DNA of 20,139 bases from Fimisoma sp964619315 (GCA_964619315.1 CAZUEH010000023.1:1-20139); one strand, 5' to 3'. Shown: positions 1-7,606, numbered from the stretch's first letter. Numbers and translations: made by a program. Notes: generated by a model from the letters alone, not told the origin.

Positions 1-1
1 C

Positions 2-52
2 CAGGACGCGAATTACTATAGCGAATTGTGGATTCCAGTAAAGAAAAAGTAA
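2..52 (+). CDS. C-terminal end of an upstream gene, possibly a GyrI-like effector-binding domain protein (partial)
   Basis: Reading from base 2, an open frame of 16 codons runs to TAA at 50-52 and ends ...YSELWIPVKKK. The ending S-E-x-W-I-P-[VI]-K-K is typical of GyrI-like small-molecule-binding domains, which occur alone or at the C-terminus of AraC/MerR-type regulators. The tail is too short to prove the family. It is followed at once by a strong terminator, which supports it as a genuine gene end. Confidence 0.45.
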   Translation, partial: QDANYYSELWIPVKKK

Positions 53-66
53 ATATCAAGTAAATA

Positions 67-106
67 GAAAACTCCTCATGGCCGTTAAAGGCAGTGAGGA
101 GTTTTC
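67..106. terminator. bidirectional intrinsic terminator
   Basis: A perfect 12-bp inverted repeat (GAAAACTCCTCA at 67-78, TGAGGAGTTTTC at 95-106) encloses a 16-base loop. The A- and T-rich stem ends supply a short U-tract in both directions. It lies between the partial gene on the + strand and the convergent regulator on the - strand, so it probably serves both. Confidence 0.8.
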
Positions 107-147
107 TAATGCGGATAAAAATCACACATACACATATATTATTGAAC

Positions 148-858
148 CTACATTTCGTATATTTCGTTTGATCCAGAGATGGCTTTTGTTAAGGACTCGG
201 AAATTACTTTGCGAGCAGCGTCTTTGTCTTTTGCTTTTATTGTCTGGAAAATAGCTTCTGCATTTTGGCACAAGGTCCTATTTTCGTACTTTTGAGCGAA
301 CCTAATCCACAAATGAGTTATTGGAATACGGAACGAGCGATAAATTAGTGGCAACAAAGTGTTGTCGCTAATCATACAAAGCTCATGATAAAAGTTAAAA
401 GTGGCCGCTGCCATATCTTCGTTGCTCTTATCTTGGCGTTTCATATCAATTAGGTGAGCCTCTAAAAGGGCGAGGCTTTCTGGAGTATGTTTATCTATAG
501 CAAGTTCTGATGCAAGGGTATCTACAATCATTTTGATTTCTAGAATTGAACGGATCTCATCATTTCTAAGATGCCCTCCATTATAATTCATAATGGACAA
601 TAATGTTTCGGCAGTACCATAACGACGGTGATCGACAACATACACGCCAGAACGCGGTTTGACTTGAAGAAAACCTTTGCGGGCCAATTCTGCTATCCCG
701 CCATTTACTACAGCACGGCTAACCTGCATTCTTTGAGCAAGTTCTCTTTCAGATGGGAGCTTTTCTCCAATTTTCAACTTGCCCGAGAGAATCATTGCTT
801 CTAATTCTTTTACAAAAAGTTCTTTTAAAGTAGGTGCGTTTAATTTTGAAAAGTTCAT
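148..858 (-). CDS. FadR/GntR-family transcriptional regulator (FCD domain)
   Basis: This is a 236-residue DNA-binding regulator. Residues ~8-75 form the GntR winged helix-turn-helix, with the landmarks LPSERELAQRMQVSRAVV (34-51) and the wing GFLQVKPRSGVYV. Residues ~95-230 are all-helical and match an FCD ligand-binding domain, which in this family usually senses organic acids, often through a bound metal. The start at 858 follows a good AAAGAGG site five bases upstream. The gene is divergent from the 1094-5848 operon. Palindromes fitting the FadR-subfamily operator TGGTNNNACCA lie in both leaders (906-916, 1059-1071), so it probably represses itself and that operon. The ligand cannot be told from sequence. 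Family assignment is firm; the target is inferred from operator position. Confidence 0.9.
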   Translation of the reverse strand: MNFSKLNAPTLKELFVKELEAMILSGKLKIGEKLPSERELAQRMQVSRAVVNGGIAELARKGFLQVKPRSGVYVVDHRRYGTAETLLSIMNYNGGHLRNDEIRSILEIKMIVDTLASELAIDKHTPESLALLEAHLIDMKRQDKSNEDMAAATFNFYHELCMISDNTLLPLIYRSFRIPITHLWIRFAQKYENRTLCQNAEAIFQTIKAKDKDAARKVISESLTKAISGSNEIYEM

Positions 859-905
859 TTGATGCCTCTTTTTCTAGTGTGGTTACCTAAGATGTCGCTA
901 AAATG

Positions 906-923
906 TGGTATATCCAAATACCA
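906..923. promoter_or_regulatory. probable operator for the FadR-type regulator (autoregulatory site)
   Basis: TGGTAT-ATCCAA-ATACCA is a perfect 6-bp inverted repeat. Its first 11 bases (TGGTATATCCA, 906-916) match the FadR-type consensus TGGTNNNACCA with one mismatch. They share nine of eleven bases with the second site at 1059-1071. It lies a few bases downstream of the predicted start of the regulator's own transcript (about 928), so binding would block that transcript. Confidence 0.55.
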
Positions 924-934
924 ACTATGCTTTA

Positions 935-963
935 GTTATAGCACAACAAATACAAAAAAGCAA
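935..963 (-). promoter_or_regulatory. promoter of the FadR/GntR regulator
   Basis: On the - strand, TTGCTT (963-958) and TATAAC (940-935) are separated by exactly 17 bp. The -10 box is five of six to consensus and the -35 box is weak. The predicted start near 928 leaves a ~70-base leader containing the operator-like repeat. Confidence 0.5.
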
Positions 964-1012
964 AGAAAATAGCGAAAAATACTTAAAAATTTTAGAATAT
1001 TAACATAAAAGC

Positions 1013-1041
1013 TTGACAATATAACCCTCTTTGCATAAACT
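1013..1041 (+). promoter_or_regulatory. promoter of the DUF5692-hypB-flavoenzyme-hypA operon
   Basis: A perfect -35 box TTGACA (1013-1018) and TAAACT (1036-1041, four of six) have a 17-bp spacer. The predicted start is near 1048. The palindrome at 1059-1071 then lies at about +12 to +24, a position that suits repression by roadblock. Confidence 0.65.
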
Positions 1042-1058
1042 AAAGCTATAAATGGCAA

Positions 1059-1071
1059 CTGGTATGACCAG
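1059..1071. promoter_or_regulatory. FadR/GntR-type operator, CTGGT-ATG-ACCAG
   Basis: This perfect 13-bp palindrome contains TGGTATGACCA, an exact match to the TGGTNNNACCA consensus known for FadR-subfamily regulators such as FadR, PdhR and LldR. It sits between the predicted transcription start and the first gene of the operon, next to a divergently encoded regulator of that subfamily. The binding protein is an inference. Confidence 0.7.
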
Positions 1072-1093
1072 AATGAAAAAGAAGGAGAAAACA

Positions 1094-2079
1094 ATGTTTA
1101 CATTTAATTATGCAGAAGGAGCCAGCGTAAGCAGCGTACTGCTAGTATGGCTCGCCGTGTTCTTATCACTATTTTTACTTAATGAAATAAGCGTCGTTTT
1201 AAATGGTTAGGATTTGCTTGCTTTGTGGTCCTACCAATTGTGCTATCAGTTTTGTGGTTCACTGTCTTAAGCGATACCACTTATACAGACTGGTTCCACT
1301 TAGCAAAGGTTTATTCATCAACCGCAGGTTGTATTGGTTTCTGGTGTATTCGTCACTTGCACGGAACCAACAAGAAGACTGGAGAAGAATGGGCACTTGC
1401 AAACAACAAAATTGCTCTTTGCTTCCCTCCACTAATTTTAGCAATCAACATTGCAGAAGCAGTAATCAGAGACTTCGAAGTAGGATCAACTTATGCTACT
1501 ATGGCTCAGGATATGACAGCTGACGCACCAGTTATGCTTATGGGTGGTTCTTGGAACTACATGAACGCAATAGCTGGTATTATAAACATCGTTATTATTA
1601 CAGGTTGGTTTGGTATTAAAATCCGTAAGAAGACTAAAGGGGATAACAGCAGAGACATGGTATGGCCAGACATGTTATGGTTCTATATCATCGCATATGA
1701 CTTGTGGAACTTTGCTTACACTTACAACTGCTTGCCACATCACGCTTGGTACTGTGGATTTGCACTATTATTAGCACCTACACTTTGCTCATTCACATTA
1801 GGAAAAGGAGCTTGGTTACAGCACAGAGCGCAGACTCTTGCCCTTTGGTGTATGTTTGCCCAGACTTTCCCAAGATTCCAAGACTATGGCCAGTTCAGAG
1901 TGGACTCCACATATGATCCTAAAATTTACTTCATCGTAAGCTTCTTAGCATTAGCTGCAAATATTGCGGTACTAGGTTACATGATTTACAAATGGAGAAA
2001 AACTGGACGTAACCCTTATAAGGGCGAACTTTATACCGATCTAAAAGCTTACCAAAAGGTAAATGCATTAGCCGAATAG
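1094..2079 (+). CDS. multi-pass membrane protein, DUF5692-like, with an apparent -1 frameshift
   Basis: The natural start is ATG 1094, behind GAAGGAGAAAACA. The frame runs for 38 codons (MFTFNYAEGA... with one hydrophobic helix) and stops at TAG 1208-1210. The rest of the protein continues in the -1 frame from about 1186 to TAG 2077, with eight more hydrophobic segments. The span of 986 bases is one short of 329 codons. The joined product has about nine membrane helices and the polar landmarks WNYMNAIAGIIN and DLWNFAYTYNCLPHHAW. I recall these as typical of the DUF5692 family, whose function is unknown. An internal GTG at 1225 could start a 284-residue product but has only a poor ribosome site. 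The break lies at 1186-1204; losing one T from TTTT 1197-1200, or one base nearby, would explain it. A TTTAAAT heptamer in slip phase (1198-1204) leaves programmed frameshifting open. First gene of the operon; hypB follows 14 bases later. Confidence 0.6.
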
Positions 2080-2093
2080 AAAGTAGGTAAAAA

Positions 2094-2762
2094 ATGAAGG
2101 ACTTTCGCGTAATAGATATTAAAGCTAGTATATTTGAAGACAATAATCAAGATGCCAACCGCCTTAGAGCGCAATTAAAAGAAGACAAAACATTTTTGCT
2201 TAATTTGATGAGCTCACCAGGTGCTGGCAAAACTACGACATTAGTCCAGACAATCAATCATTTAAAGGACAAGTTGAGTATCGCCGTAATGGAGGCCGAT
2301 ATTGATTCCGATGTGGACGCTCATACTATTGCTCAGACAGGCGCAAAGGTTATACAGTTGCACACAGGCGGTATGTGTCATTTAGACGCTGACATGACTA
2401 GACAAGGACTTACAGGATTGGATGCCAGAGATACAGATTTAGTTATCCTTGAAAACGTAGGAAACCTAGTATGCCCTGCTGAATTTGACACAGGAGCGAC
2501 TAAAAATGCAATGATTCTAAGTGTTCCGGAAGGAGACGATAAGCCTTTAAAATATCCGTTAATGTTCCAGATTTCGGATGCCCTTATTATAAACAAAATT
2601 GATACATTGTCAGTGTTCGATTTTGATATAGAACTTTGTATCGAAAGAGTTAAAAAATTAAATCCGAACATTAAAATTTTCCCAGTGTCAGCCAAGACCG
2701 GAGAAGGAATGGAAGCTTGGGAGAATTGGCTGTTAGAGGAAGTAAAGGGAGGCGGAAAGTAA
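2094..2762 (+). CDS. hypB: HypB, GTPase for nickel insertion
   Basis: This 222-residue SIMIBI-class GTPase is normally needed, with HypA, to load nickel into [NiFe]-hydrogenase. It shows the P-loop SSPGAGKTT (40-48), an EADIDSDVDA segment (67-76), the HypB metal site GGMCH (C95, H96) with a third ligand in ENVGNLVCPAEFD (C127), and the guanine-specificity motif NKID (167-170). The N-terminal CxxCGC motif and His-rich stretch of some HypB proteins are absent, so the protein starts close to the GTPase core. The start is well placed after AAGTAGGT. It overlaps the next gene by one base (TAATG at 2760-2764), which suggests coupled translation. No hydrogenase gene is in the window, so the client of the nickel is unknown; the adjacent Fe-S enzyme is a candidate. 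Confidence 0.93.
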   Translation: MKDFRVIDIKASIFEDNNQDANRLRAQLKEDKTFLLNLMSSPGAGKTTTLVQTINHLKDKLSIAVMEADIDSDVDAHTIAQTGAKVIQLHTGGMCHLDADMTRQGLTGLDARDTDLVILENVGNLVCPAEFDTGATKNAMILSVPEGDDKPLKYPLMFQISDALIINKIDTLSVFDFDIELCIERVKKLNPNIKIFPVSAKTGEGMEAWENWLLEEVKGGGK

Positions 2763-5488
2763 TGACACAAGATTTAACTAAGATGTATTTTCCCGAAGGA
2801 TATGTCCCGAAGTATAACGAAAAAGTTATGGCATTAGCCAACATGATTGGTCGTCGTGACCCAAAGAAGAACAGTTATAAGTGGGATGACCCAGAATATG
2901 TAATTTTAGAAGCTGGCGTAGATGACGATATGGCAGAAATTGGTTTGGCCATGGGATTCTTTACTAAAAGAACAGCGGCTGAAATGGCAGAAATCACAGG
3001 CAAGTCAGAAGAATTTTGTCATGAACAGATGATGAAACTGGCTGTTTACGGTACATGCTTCGTCAACGTAATTGATGGAGTGGATACTTTTTGGCATGCA
3101 GAGAGCTGGATTCCTGGCGTAATGGAAATGATAGTAAACAATTTAGATGTTGTGGAGAAATATCCGATAGTGGCGTATGCTATGGAAGCATATGGTCGTG
3201 TAAGAGGACCGATGAGTGCAGGAATGTTCCCTCCAGGAATTGGTCTAATGCGTGTAATTCCTATTGAGGAAACTATCGAAGGCGGCAGCCATGCTGTCAG
3301 CTATGAACAAGTATCAAAGTATCTAAATGAGAATACCATTTTCAGTTGCTCACCATGTTCATGTAGAACGGATAGAGAGGCAATGGGAGAAGGCTGTGGT
3401 CACTTAAAAGAAGACATGTGTATTCAGATGGGCCATGCAGCAGAGTACTATATTCGTACCGGCAGAGGCAGAGAAATTACTAGGGAAGAGGCTTTTGAAA
3501 TCATCAAAAGGGCAGAAGAAAACGGTCTAATGCACCAGATCCCTAACATTGATGGTTCGGGTAAAACTCATGCAATTTGTAATTGCTGCGGATGCTCTTG
3601 CCTATCACTGCGTTCAGGTACTATGTACAAAAATGTCGATATGGTTCGTTCAAACTATGTTTCCACTATCGATAAAGAAAAGTGTGTGGCATGTGGGCAG
3701 TGTGTTGAAAATTGCCCTATGAATGCGCTACAATTAGGACAAAAACTATGTTCAAACAAGCCAGTCACGGAAGATATTACTACTAAATATACACCTAGAG
3801 ACCATGAGTGGACTCAAGAGGATTGGAACCCAGACTACAGAACTAATAGACAGGAAGTAGTAGATACGGGAACTGCCCCTTGTAAGACTAGTTGTCCAGC
3901 TCACATTGCGGTGCAAGGATATATTAAGTTAGCAGCACAAGGCAAGTACAAAGAGGCCTTGGAACTAATAAAGATGGAGAATCCGTTCCCTGCTGTATGT
4001 GGTTATGTTTGTAACCGTCGTTGTGAAGACGAGTGTACTAGAGGAGATTTGGATGAACCTATAGCTATCGATGATATTAAGCGCTTTATTGCTAGTCAAG
4101 ATTTGAAGGAAGAGACTCGTTTCATTCCTAAAAAACGTAATGACTATCATGACAAAAAGATTGCTGTTGTTGGTTCAGGCCCAGCAGGACTATCTTGCGC
4201 ATATTTCTTGGCAATAGATGGTTACGATGTAACAATCTTCGAGAAAGAAAAAGTAGTAGGTGGTATGCTGACTTTAGGAATTCCATCTTTCGTATTAGAA
4301 AAAGACATCGTTGAAGCAGAAATTCAGGTTCTAAGAGAGCTTGGAGTTACCTTTAAAACTGGAGTGGAAATAGGCAAAGACCTAACTTTAGACCAGTTGA
4401 GAAAGGAAGGATTCAAGGGTTTCTATCTAGCAATCGGAGCCAACAAAGGTCGTCTTGTAGGAATCCCTGGCGAAGACGGCGAAGGAGTTTACTCAGGAAT
4501 TGAGTTCCTTTCCAAAGTCAACCAGACAGAAGCTGAAATCGTATCAGGTAATGTTGTAGTGGTAGGCGGCGGCAACGTTGCTATCGATGTAGCAAGAGCG
4601 GCTACTAGAGCAGGTGCAGGCAAGGTGTCAATGTACAGCTTAGAAAGCAGAGAACAGATGCCGGCAAAAGAAGAAGAACTTGAACTTGCACAGTCTGAAG
4701 ACATTGAAATCAACAATTCTTGGGGACCAAAGCGTATCTTGACAGAGAACGGCAAAGTAGTTGGCGTGGAATTCAAACGTTGTACTCGAGTGTTTGATGA
4801 AGACGGTCGTTTCAGCCCTGCATATGACGAAAACGAAGTTATTACAGTAGATGCAGATTATGTACTTCTTTCTGTAGGTCAGTCCATCGAATGGGGCGAA
4901 ATCCTTGAGGGTTCAAAAGCAGTCCTCAACGGTAACAAGACAATCCAAGTTGATGAACTTACTTATCAGACAGCAGAACCAGATGTATTTGCTGGAGGCG
5001 ATGCGGTTACAGGACCTAAGTTTGCCATAGACGCAATTGCTGCTGGTAAGCAGGCTGCTATTTCACTACATCGTTTCGTCCAGAATGGACAGGATTTGAA
5101 AATCGGAAGAAGCCTTCGTCAATTTACTGCACTTGACAAAGATGCTGCTGTTATTGAAGATTACGATAGTACACCAAGACAGCGAGTTGAAAAAGTAGAT
5201 GGCCAAAAGGCAAAAGCTACGTTTAGAGACATGAGCAAAACCTTAAGCGAAGAGCAGATCCAAAAGGAAACTGAAAGATGCTTAGGCTGTGGTGCGACGG
5301 TAGTAGATGAATACATGTGCGTTGGTTGTGGTATGTGTGCAACTAAATGTAAATTCGACGCCGTTAAACTTGAACGTGTCTATGACGGAGAGGGAGTAGA
5401 GTTCTTGAAGATGAAGAAAGCTATAGTTCCTACCGTTCTTAAACGTAAGTTAAAAATTACTGCAAAAAAGGTTGTAGGCAAGAAATAA
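2762..5488 (+). CDS. large Fe-S/FAD oxidoreductase: Cys-rich N-terminal domain, ferredoxin motif, GltD-like core, C-terminal cluster
   Basis: This is a 908-residue cytoplasmic redox enzyme. Residues 1-300 form a domain with cysteines at 196, 199, 201, 212 and 220 and the dense motif CNCCGCSC (273-280). Next comes a 4Fe-4S ferredoxin motif (C308, C311, C314, C318). The middle resembles the small subunit of glutamate synthase: a helical Fe-S domain (C374, C378, C413, C417, C421, C425), an FAD-binding GSGPAG (471-476), an NAD(P)-binding GGGNVA (602-607) and the second FAD motif AGGDA (744-748). The C-terminus has RCLGCG (839-844) and CVGCGMCATKC (853-863). I chose ATG 2762, behind GGGAGGCGG; the frame is open 45 bases further up. 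It is not a true glutamate synthase subunit: there is no GltB, and the N-terminal domain is foreign to GltD. The likely role is NAD(P)H-linked electron transfer to an unknown acceptor. It lies between hypB and hypA. Confidence 0.85.
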   Translation: MTQDLTKMYFPEGYVPKYNEKVMALANMIGRRDPKKNSYKWDDPEYVILEAGVDDDMAEIGLAMGFFTKRTAAEMAEITGKSEEFCHEQMMKLAVYGTCFVNVIDGVDTFWHAESWIPGVMEMIVNNLDVVEKYPIVAYAMEAYGRVRGPMSAGMFPPGIGLMRVIPIEETIEGGSHAVSYEQVSKYLNENTIFSCSPCSCRTDREAMGEGCGHLKEDMCIQMGHAAEYYIRTGRGREITREEAFEIIKRAEENGLMHQIPNIDGSGKTHAICNCCGCSCLSLRSGTMYKNVDMVRSNYVSTIDKEKCVACGQCVENCPMNALQLGQKLCSNKPVTEDITTKYTPRDHEWTQEDWNPDYRTNRQEVVDTGTAPCKTSCPAHIAVQGYIKLAAQGKYKEALELIKMENPFPAVCGYVCNRRCEDECTRGDLDEPIAIDDIKRFIASQDLKEETRFIPKKRNDYHDKKIAVVGSGPAGLSCAYFLAIDGYDVTIFEKEKVVGGMLTLGIPSFVLEKDIVEAEIQVLRELGVTFKTGVEIGKDLTLDQLRKEGFKGFYLAIGANKGRLVGIPGEDGEGVYSGIEFLSKVNQTEAEIVSGNVVVVGGGNVAIDVARAATRAGAGKVSMYSLESREQMPAKEEELELAQSEDIEINNSWGPKRILTENGKVVGVEFKRCTRVFDEDGRFSPAYDENEVITVDADYVLLSVGQSIEWGEILEGSKAVLNGNKTIQVDELTYQTAEPDVFAGGDAVTGPKFAIDAIAAGKQAAISLHRFVQNGQDLKIGRSLRQFTALDKDAAVIEDYDSTPRQRVEKVDGQKAKATFRDMSKTLSEEQIQKETERCLGCGATVVDEYMCVGCGMCATKCKFDAVKLERVYDGEGVEFLKMKKAIVPTVLKRKLKITAKKVVGKK

Positions 5489-5506
5489 AGGAAAGGAAGT
5501 GCATAT

Positions 5507-5848
5507 ATGCATGAGTTAGGCATTATGTACCATGTAGTCAAGCAGGTCCTAAAAGTAGTAGAAGATAATCAACTGGAAGAAGTTGAGGCCATTGTATTAC
5601 AAGTAGGAGAGCTGGGCACAGTAGTTCCTCACTATTTAGAGTCTTGTTTTCCAGTGGCTGTAGATGGAACTATTTTGGAAAAGACTAAGTTAGAAATCGA
5701 AATACTTCCAGCCAACGGAATCTGCAAAGAGTGCAGTACAGTTTTCAGTCTTACTGAGCGGGAGGGCGTTTGCCCTAAGTGCTGCAGCAAAGACAGCGAA
5801 GTACTAAGTGGGAGAGAGTTCCTTTTAAAAGAAATTAGAGCCTACTGA
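5507..5848 (+). CDS. hypA: HypA, nickel metallochaperone
   Basis: At 113 residues this is the usual HypA length. It begins MHELGIM, where His2 is the known nickel ligand, and has the zinc-binding pair CKEC (73-76) and CPKC (89-92) that holds the structural zinc. A third cysteine, C93, directly follows the second pair. In known systems HypA accepts nickel and passes it on with HypB. The start follows AAAGGAAAGGAAG. It is the last gene of the operon, 18 bases after the flavoenzyme, and is followed by a strong terminator. With HypB it forms a complete nickel-delivery pair, but without HypCDEF, as far as this window shows. Confidence 0.93.
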   Translation: MHELGIMYHVVKQVLKVVEDNQLEEVEAIVLQVGELGTVVPHYLESCFPVAVDGTILEKTKLEIEILPANGICKECSTVFSLTEREGVCPKCCSKDSEVLSGREFLLKEIRAY

Positions 5849-5852
5849 TTAT

Positions 5853-5892
5853 AAAAAAATGTTTTCCGGGGATTTTTATCCCCGGTTTTTTA
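5853..5892 (+). terminator. intrinsic terminator of the hyp operon
   Basis: The stem CCGGGGA (5866-5872) pairs with TCCCCGG (5879-5885), followed by six T bases. An A-run upstream (5853-5859) can pair with the T-run and extend the stem. It lies directly after hypA. Confidence 0.88.
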
Positions 5893-5947
5893 TTGGGGTT
5901 AGGACGATACACATTATGCAAGTATTATAGATATTTTCTGTAGTAGA

Positions 5948-5956
5948 TGATATAAT
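5948..5956 (+). promoter_or_regulatory. extended -10 promoter of the DUF3788-like gene
   Basis: TGATATAAT is an extended -10 element (TGn followed by perfect TATAAT at 5951-5956). No good -35 box is present (TAGATA at 17 bp), as is usual for extended -10 promoters. It leaves a ~35-base leader. Confidence 0.55.
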
Positions 5957-5997
5957 GGGCTCAATAGATTGAATTTAGACGGTTAAGGAGAATAGAC

Positions 5998-6447
5998 ATG
6001 ACTATGATGTGGAGCGAATTGTTCAACAAAGAAACTGAACCTTCGGATAAAGACATTTCATTTTTTGTTGATACACCGCTATGGGACGAATTAAATGAGT
6101 ACTTAAAAGAAACCTACAATGTCAAACCTAAACTTTCATATAGTGGCTGTGCAATGGATAAGAGTGCATGGAAAGGTTGGAACATCAAGTACATAAAAAG
6201 CAGCAAATCGCTATGCACACTTTACCCTAAAGAAGGATACTTCCTCGCCTTACTAACTGTTAGTGAAAAGGACATTGAGGAAGCCGATGCAATTATTCCA
6301 TCATGTTGTGATTATGTAAAGAATTTATATAACAATACTGAAGTTAGTAAAAATTATGGCAAAATGATTGGCATTGAGGTTACAAGCGAAGAGATTTTGC
6401 AAGACATGAAAAAGTTGATTGCCATCAGAGTTAAGCCTAAAAAATAA
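5998..6447 (+). CDS. DUF3788-like small cytoplasmic protein
   Basis: This is a 149-residue soluble protein without signal peptide or membrane segment. The central stretch GWNIKYIKSSKSLCTLYP (159-178 region of the gene product's middle third) and the following EGYF are the features I associate with DUF3788, a family of unknown biochemical role. Aromatic and lysine residues dominate the conserved part. The start at ATG 5998 has AAGGAG seven bases upstream; further ATGs at codons 3 and 4 are less well placed. It has its own extended -10 promoter and is followed after 56 bases by a CorA-type gene, perhaps cotranscribed. I would not assign a function. Confidence 0.7.
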   Translation: MTMMWSELFNKETEPSDKDISFFVDTPLWDELNEYLKETYNVKPKLSYSGCAMDKSAWKGWNIKYIKSSKSLCTLYPKEGYFLALLTVSEKDIEEADAIIPSCCDYVKNLYNNTEVSKNYGKMIGIEVTSEEILQDMKKLIAIRVKPKK

Positions 6448-6503
6448 GTTGTGTAATTTAAGCTGTAACCAAGAGAAAGTTATAATTACGGAGGATAGGA
6501 AAA

Positions 6504-7424
6504 ATGTTTATTTTGTGTGAAGGAAAATGTGATATCTATAGCAATATAGGGGATTTTTCTATTGATCCAGAAAAAAACACTGTCTTTGTCACCTACTTCG
6601 AAGAAAGCCGCGAAATTACTAATTTGCTTTTTCCGGGAGCATATATGTCATCAGACGAAGCCATCGGAGCAAAATATGAAAACCTATACGACTTTGATAA
6701 AATTTTTATAAACCGCCCTGATAATATTGTCGTAGAAAAACATACTTCTGCAAAGACGGAAGTCTATATCAGCAAAAGGCATTTAGCAATTTATACACAG
6801 GACGAATTGCTGAAGCAGGTTATGAATAAGTACATTTCAAATGGTCAGGAAGTTCCGTCCAATGCAGAAATCCTAAAAGAATTATTTAAAAACATATTTT
6901 CTGACGATATGGTTTTGATGAACAACATTGAAGATAATTTATCCAGATTAGAGATAGAGGTAGTAGAAAAGGGAAACAACCAAGCAAGCGTCACCAAAAA
7001 ACTCTTAGAAATTAGAAAAAATTTGCTAAGCCTCAATAGATATTATTCGGCTATGTTTGATCTTCTTGAAGACTTGGAGGAAAACTTAAACTCCATATTT
7101 ACGCAGGAAGAAATAAAGCATTTTAGAATACATACAAACAAAGCAGACCGCCTTCAAGGTGAGATAAAGAATTTGCAAGAATATGCAACTCAAGTTCGTG
7201 AGGCGTATCAGAGCCAACTTGACATACAGCAAAACAAAGTAATGCAGTTCTTTACTGTTGTAACTTCGATTTTCTTGCCGCTGACCCTAATTGTAGGGTG
7301 GTACGGAATGAATCTGAAGATGCCAGAATTCGGAAGCCCCATTGCATATCCGATTGTAATTGGGGTGAGCATAGTCATTGCAATAAGCCTTATAATTTAT
7401 TTCAGAAAAAAGAAGTGGTTCTAG
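6504..7424 (+). CDS. CorA-family divalent-cation transporter
   Basis: This 306-residue protein is close to the usual CorA length. Residues 1-240 form the cytoplasmic part, ending in a long charged helix (about 160-245). Two C-terminal membrane helices follow (about 248-266 and 281-300), with the family signature YGMN at 267-270 at the end of the first. The short tail FRKKKWF is the usual basic C-terminus. CorA proteins form pentameric channels for Mg2+ or other divalent cations such as Co2+ or Ni2+; sequence alone does not settle the ion. The start follows GGAGGATAGGAAAA. The nickel-handling operon lies just upstream, but a terminator and a promoter separate them, so I would not link them functionally. 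Confidence 0.9.
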   Translation: MFILCEGKCDIYSNIGDFSIDPEKNTVFVTYFEESREITNLLFPGAYMSSDEAIGAKYENLYDFDKIFINRPDNIVVEKHTSAKTEVYISKRHLAIYTQDELLKQVMNKYISNGQEVPSNAEILKELFKNIFSDDMVLMNNIEDNLSRLEIEVVEKGNNQASVTKKLLEIRKNLLSLNRYYSAMFDLLEDLEENLNSIFTQEEIKHFRIHTNKADRLQGEIKNLQEYATQVREAYQSQLDIQQNKVMQFFTVVTSIFLPLTLIVGWYGMNLKMPEFGSPIAYPIVIGVSIVIAISLIIYFRKKKWF

Positions 7425-7555
7425 CAAAAAAATAGCAGGTATTTTTAAAGAGCGGAGAATACAAAATGAAGGAAGAGGCGAGGAAATAATAAAATACAGA
7501 GGCGAAAAACTCAAAGCCTTTTGTGAAGCCTTAGACTTATAACAAGGATAAAACC

Positions 7556-7593
7556 AAAAAAGCGTATCATCAATGATGACGATACGCTTTTAT
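7556..7593. terminator. bidirectional intrinsic terminator between corA and the FUSC gene
   Basis: AGCGTATC (7561-7568) pairs with GATACGCT (7581-7588), flanked by A5 and T-rich sequence that extend the stem and provide U-tracts in both directions. It ends two converging genes. Confidence 0.82.
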
Positions 7594-7606
7594 AATACGA
7601 CTAATC

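Noticed and set aside
1203..1523. + strand frame of 106 codons overlapping the DUF5692-like gene
   Set aside because: It lacks a ribosome site and its Cys/Arg/Ser-rich product shows no membrane pattern, while the overlapping frame has eight good helices and runs to a stop just before hypB.
2717..2761. 15-codon N-terminal extension of the 908-residue flavoenzyme
   Set aside because: It would overlap hypB by 46 bases without a ribosome site, whereas ATG 2762 has GGGAGGCGG and the coupled TAATG arrangement.
6481..6486. TATAAT just before the CorA gene as its promoter
   Set aside because: The predicted start (~6493) would fall inside the ribosome site, and no proper -35 box lies at the right distance.
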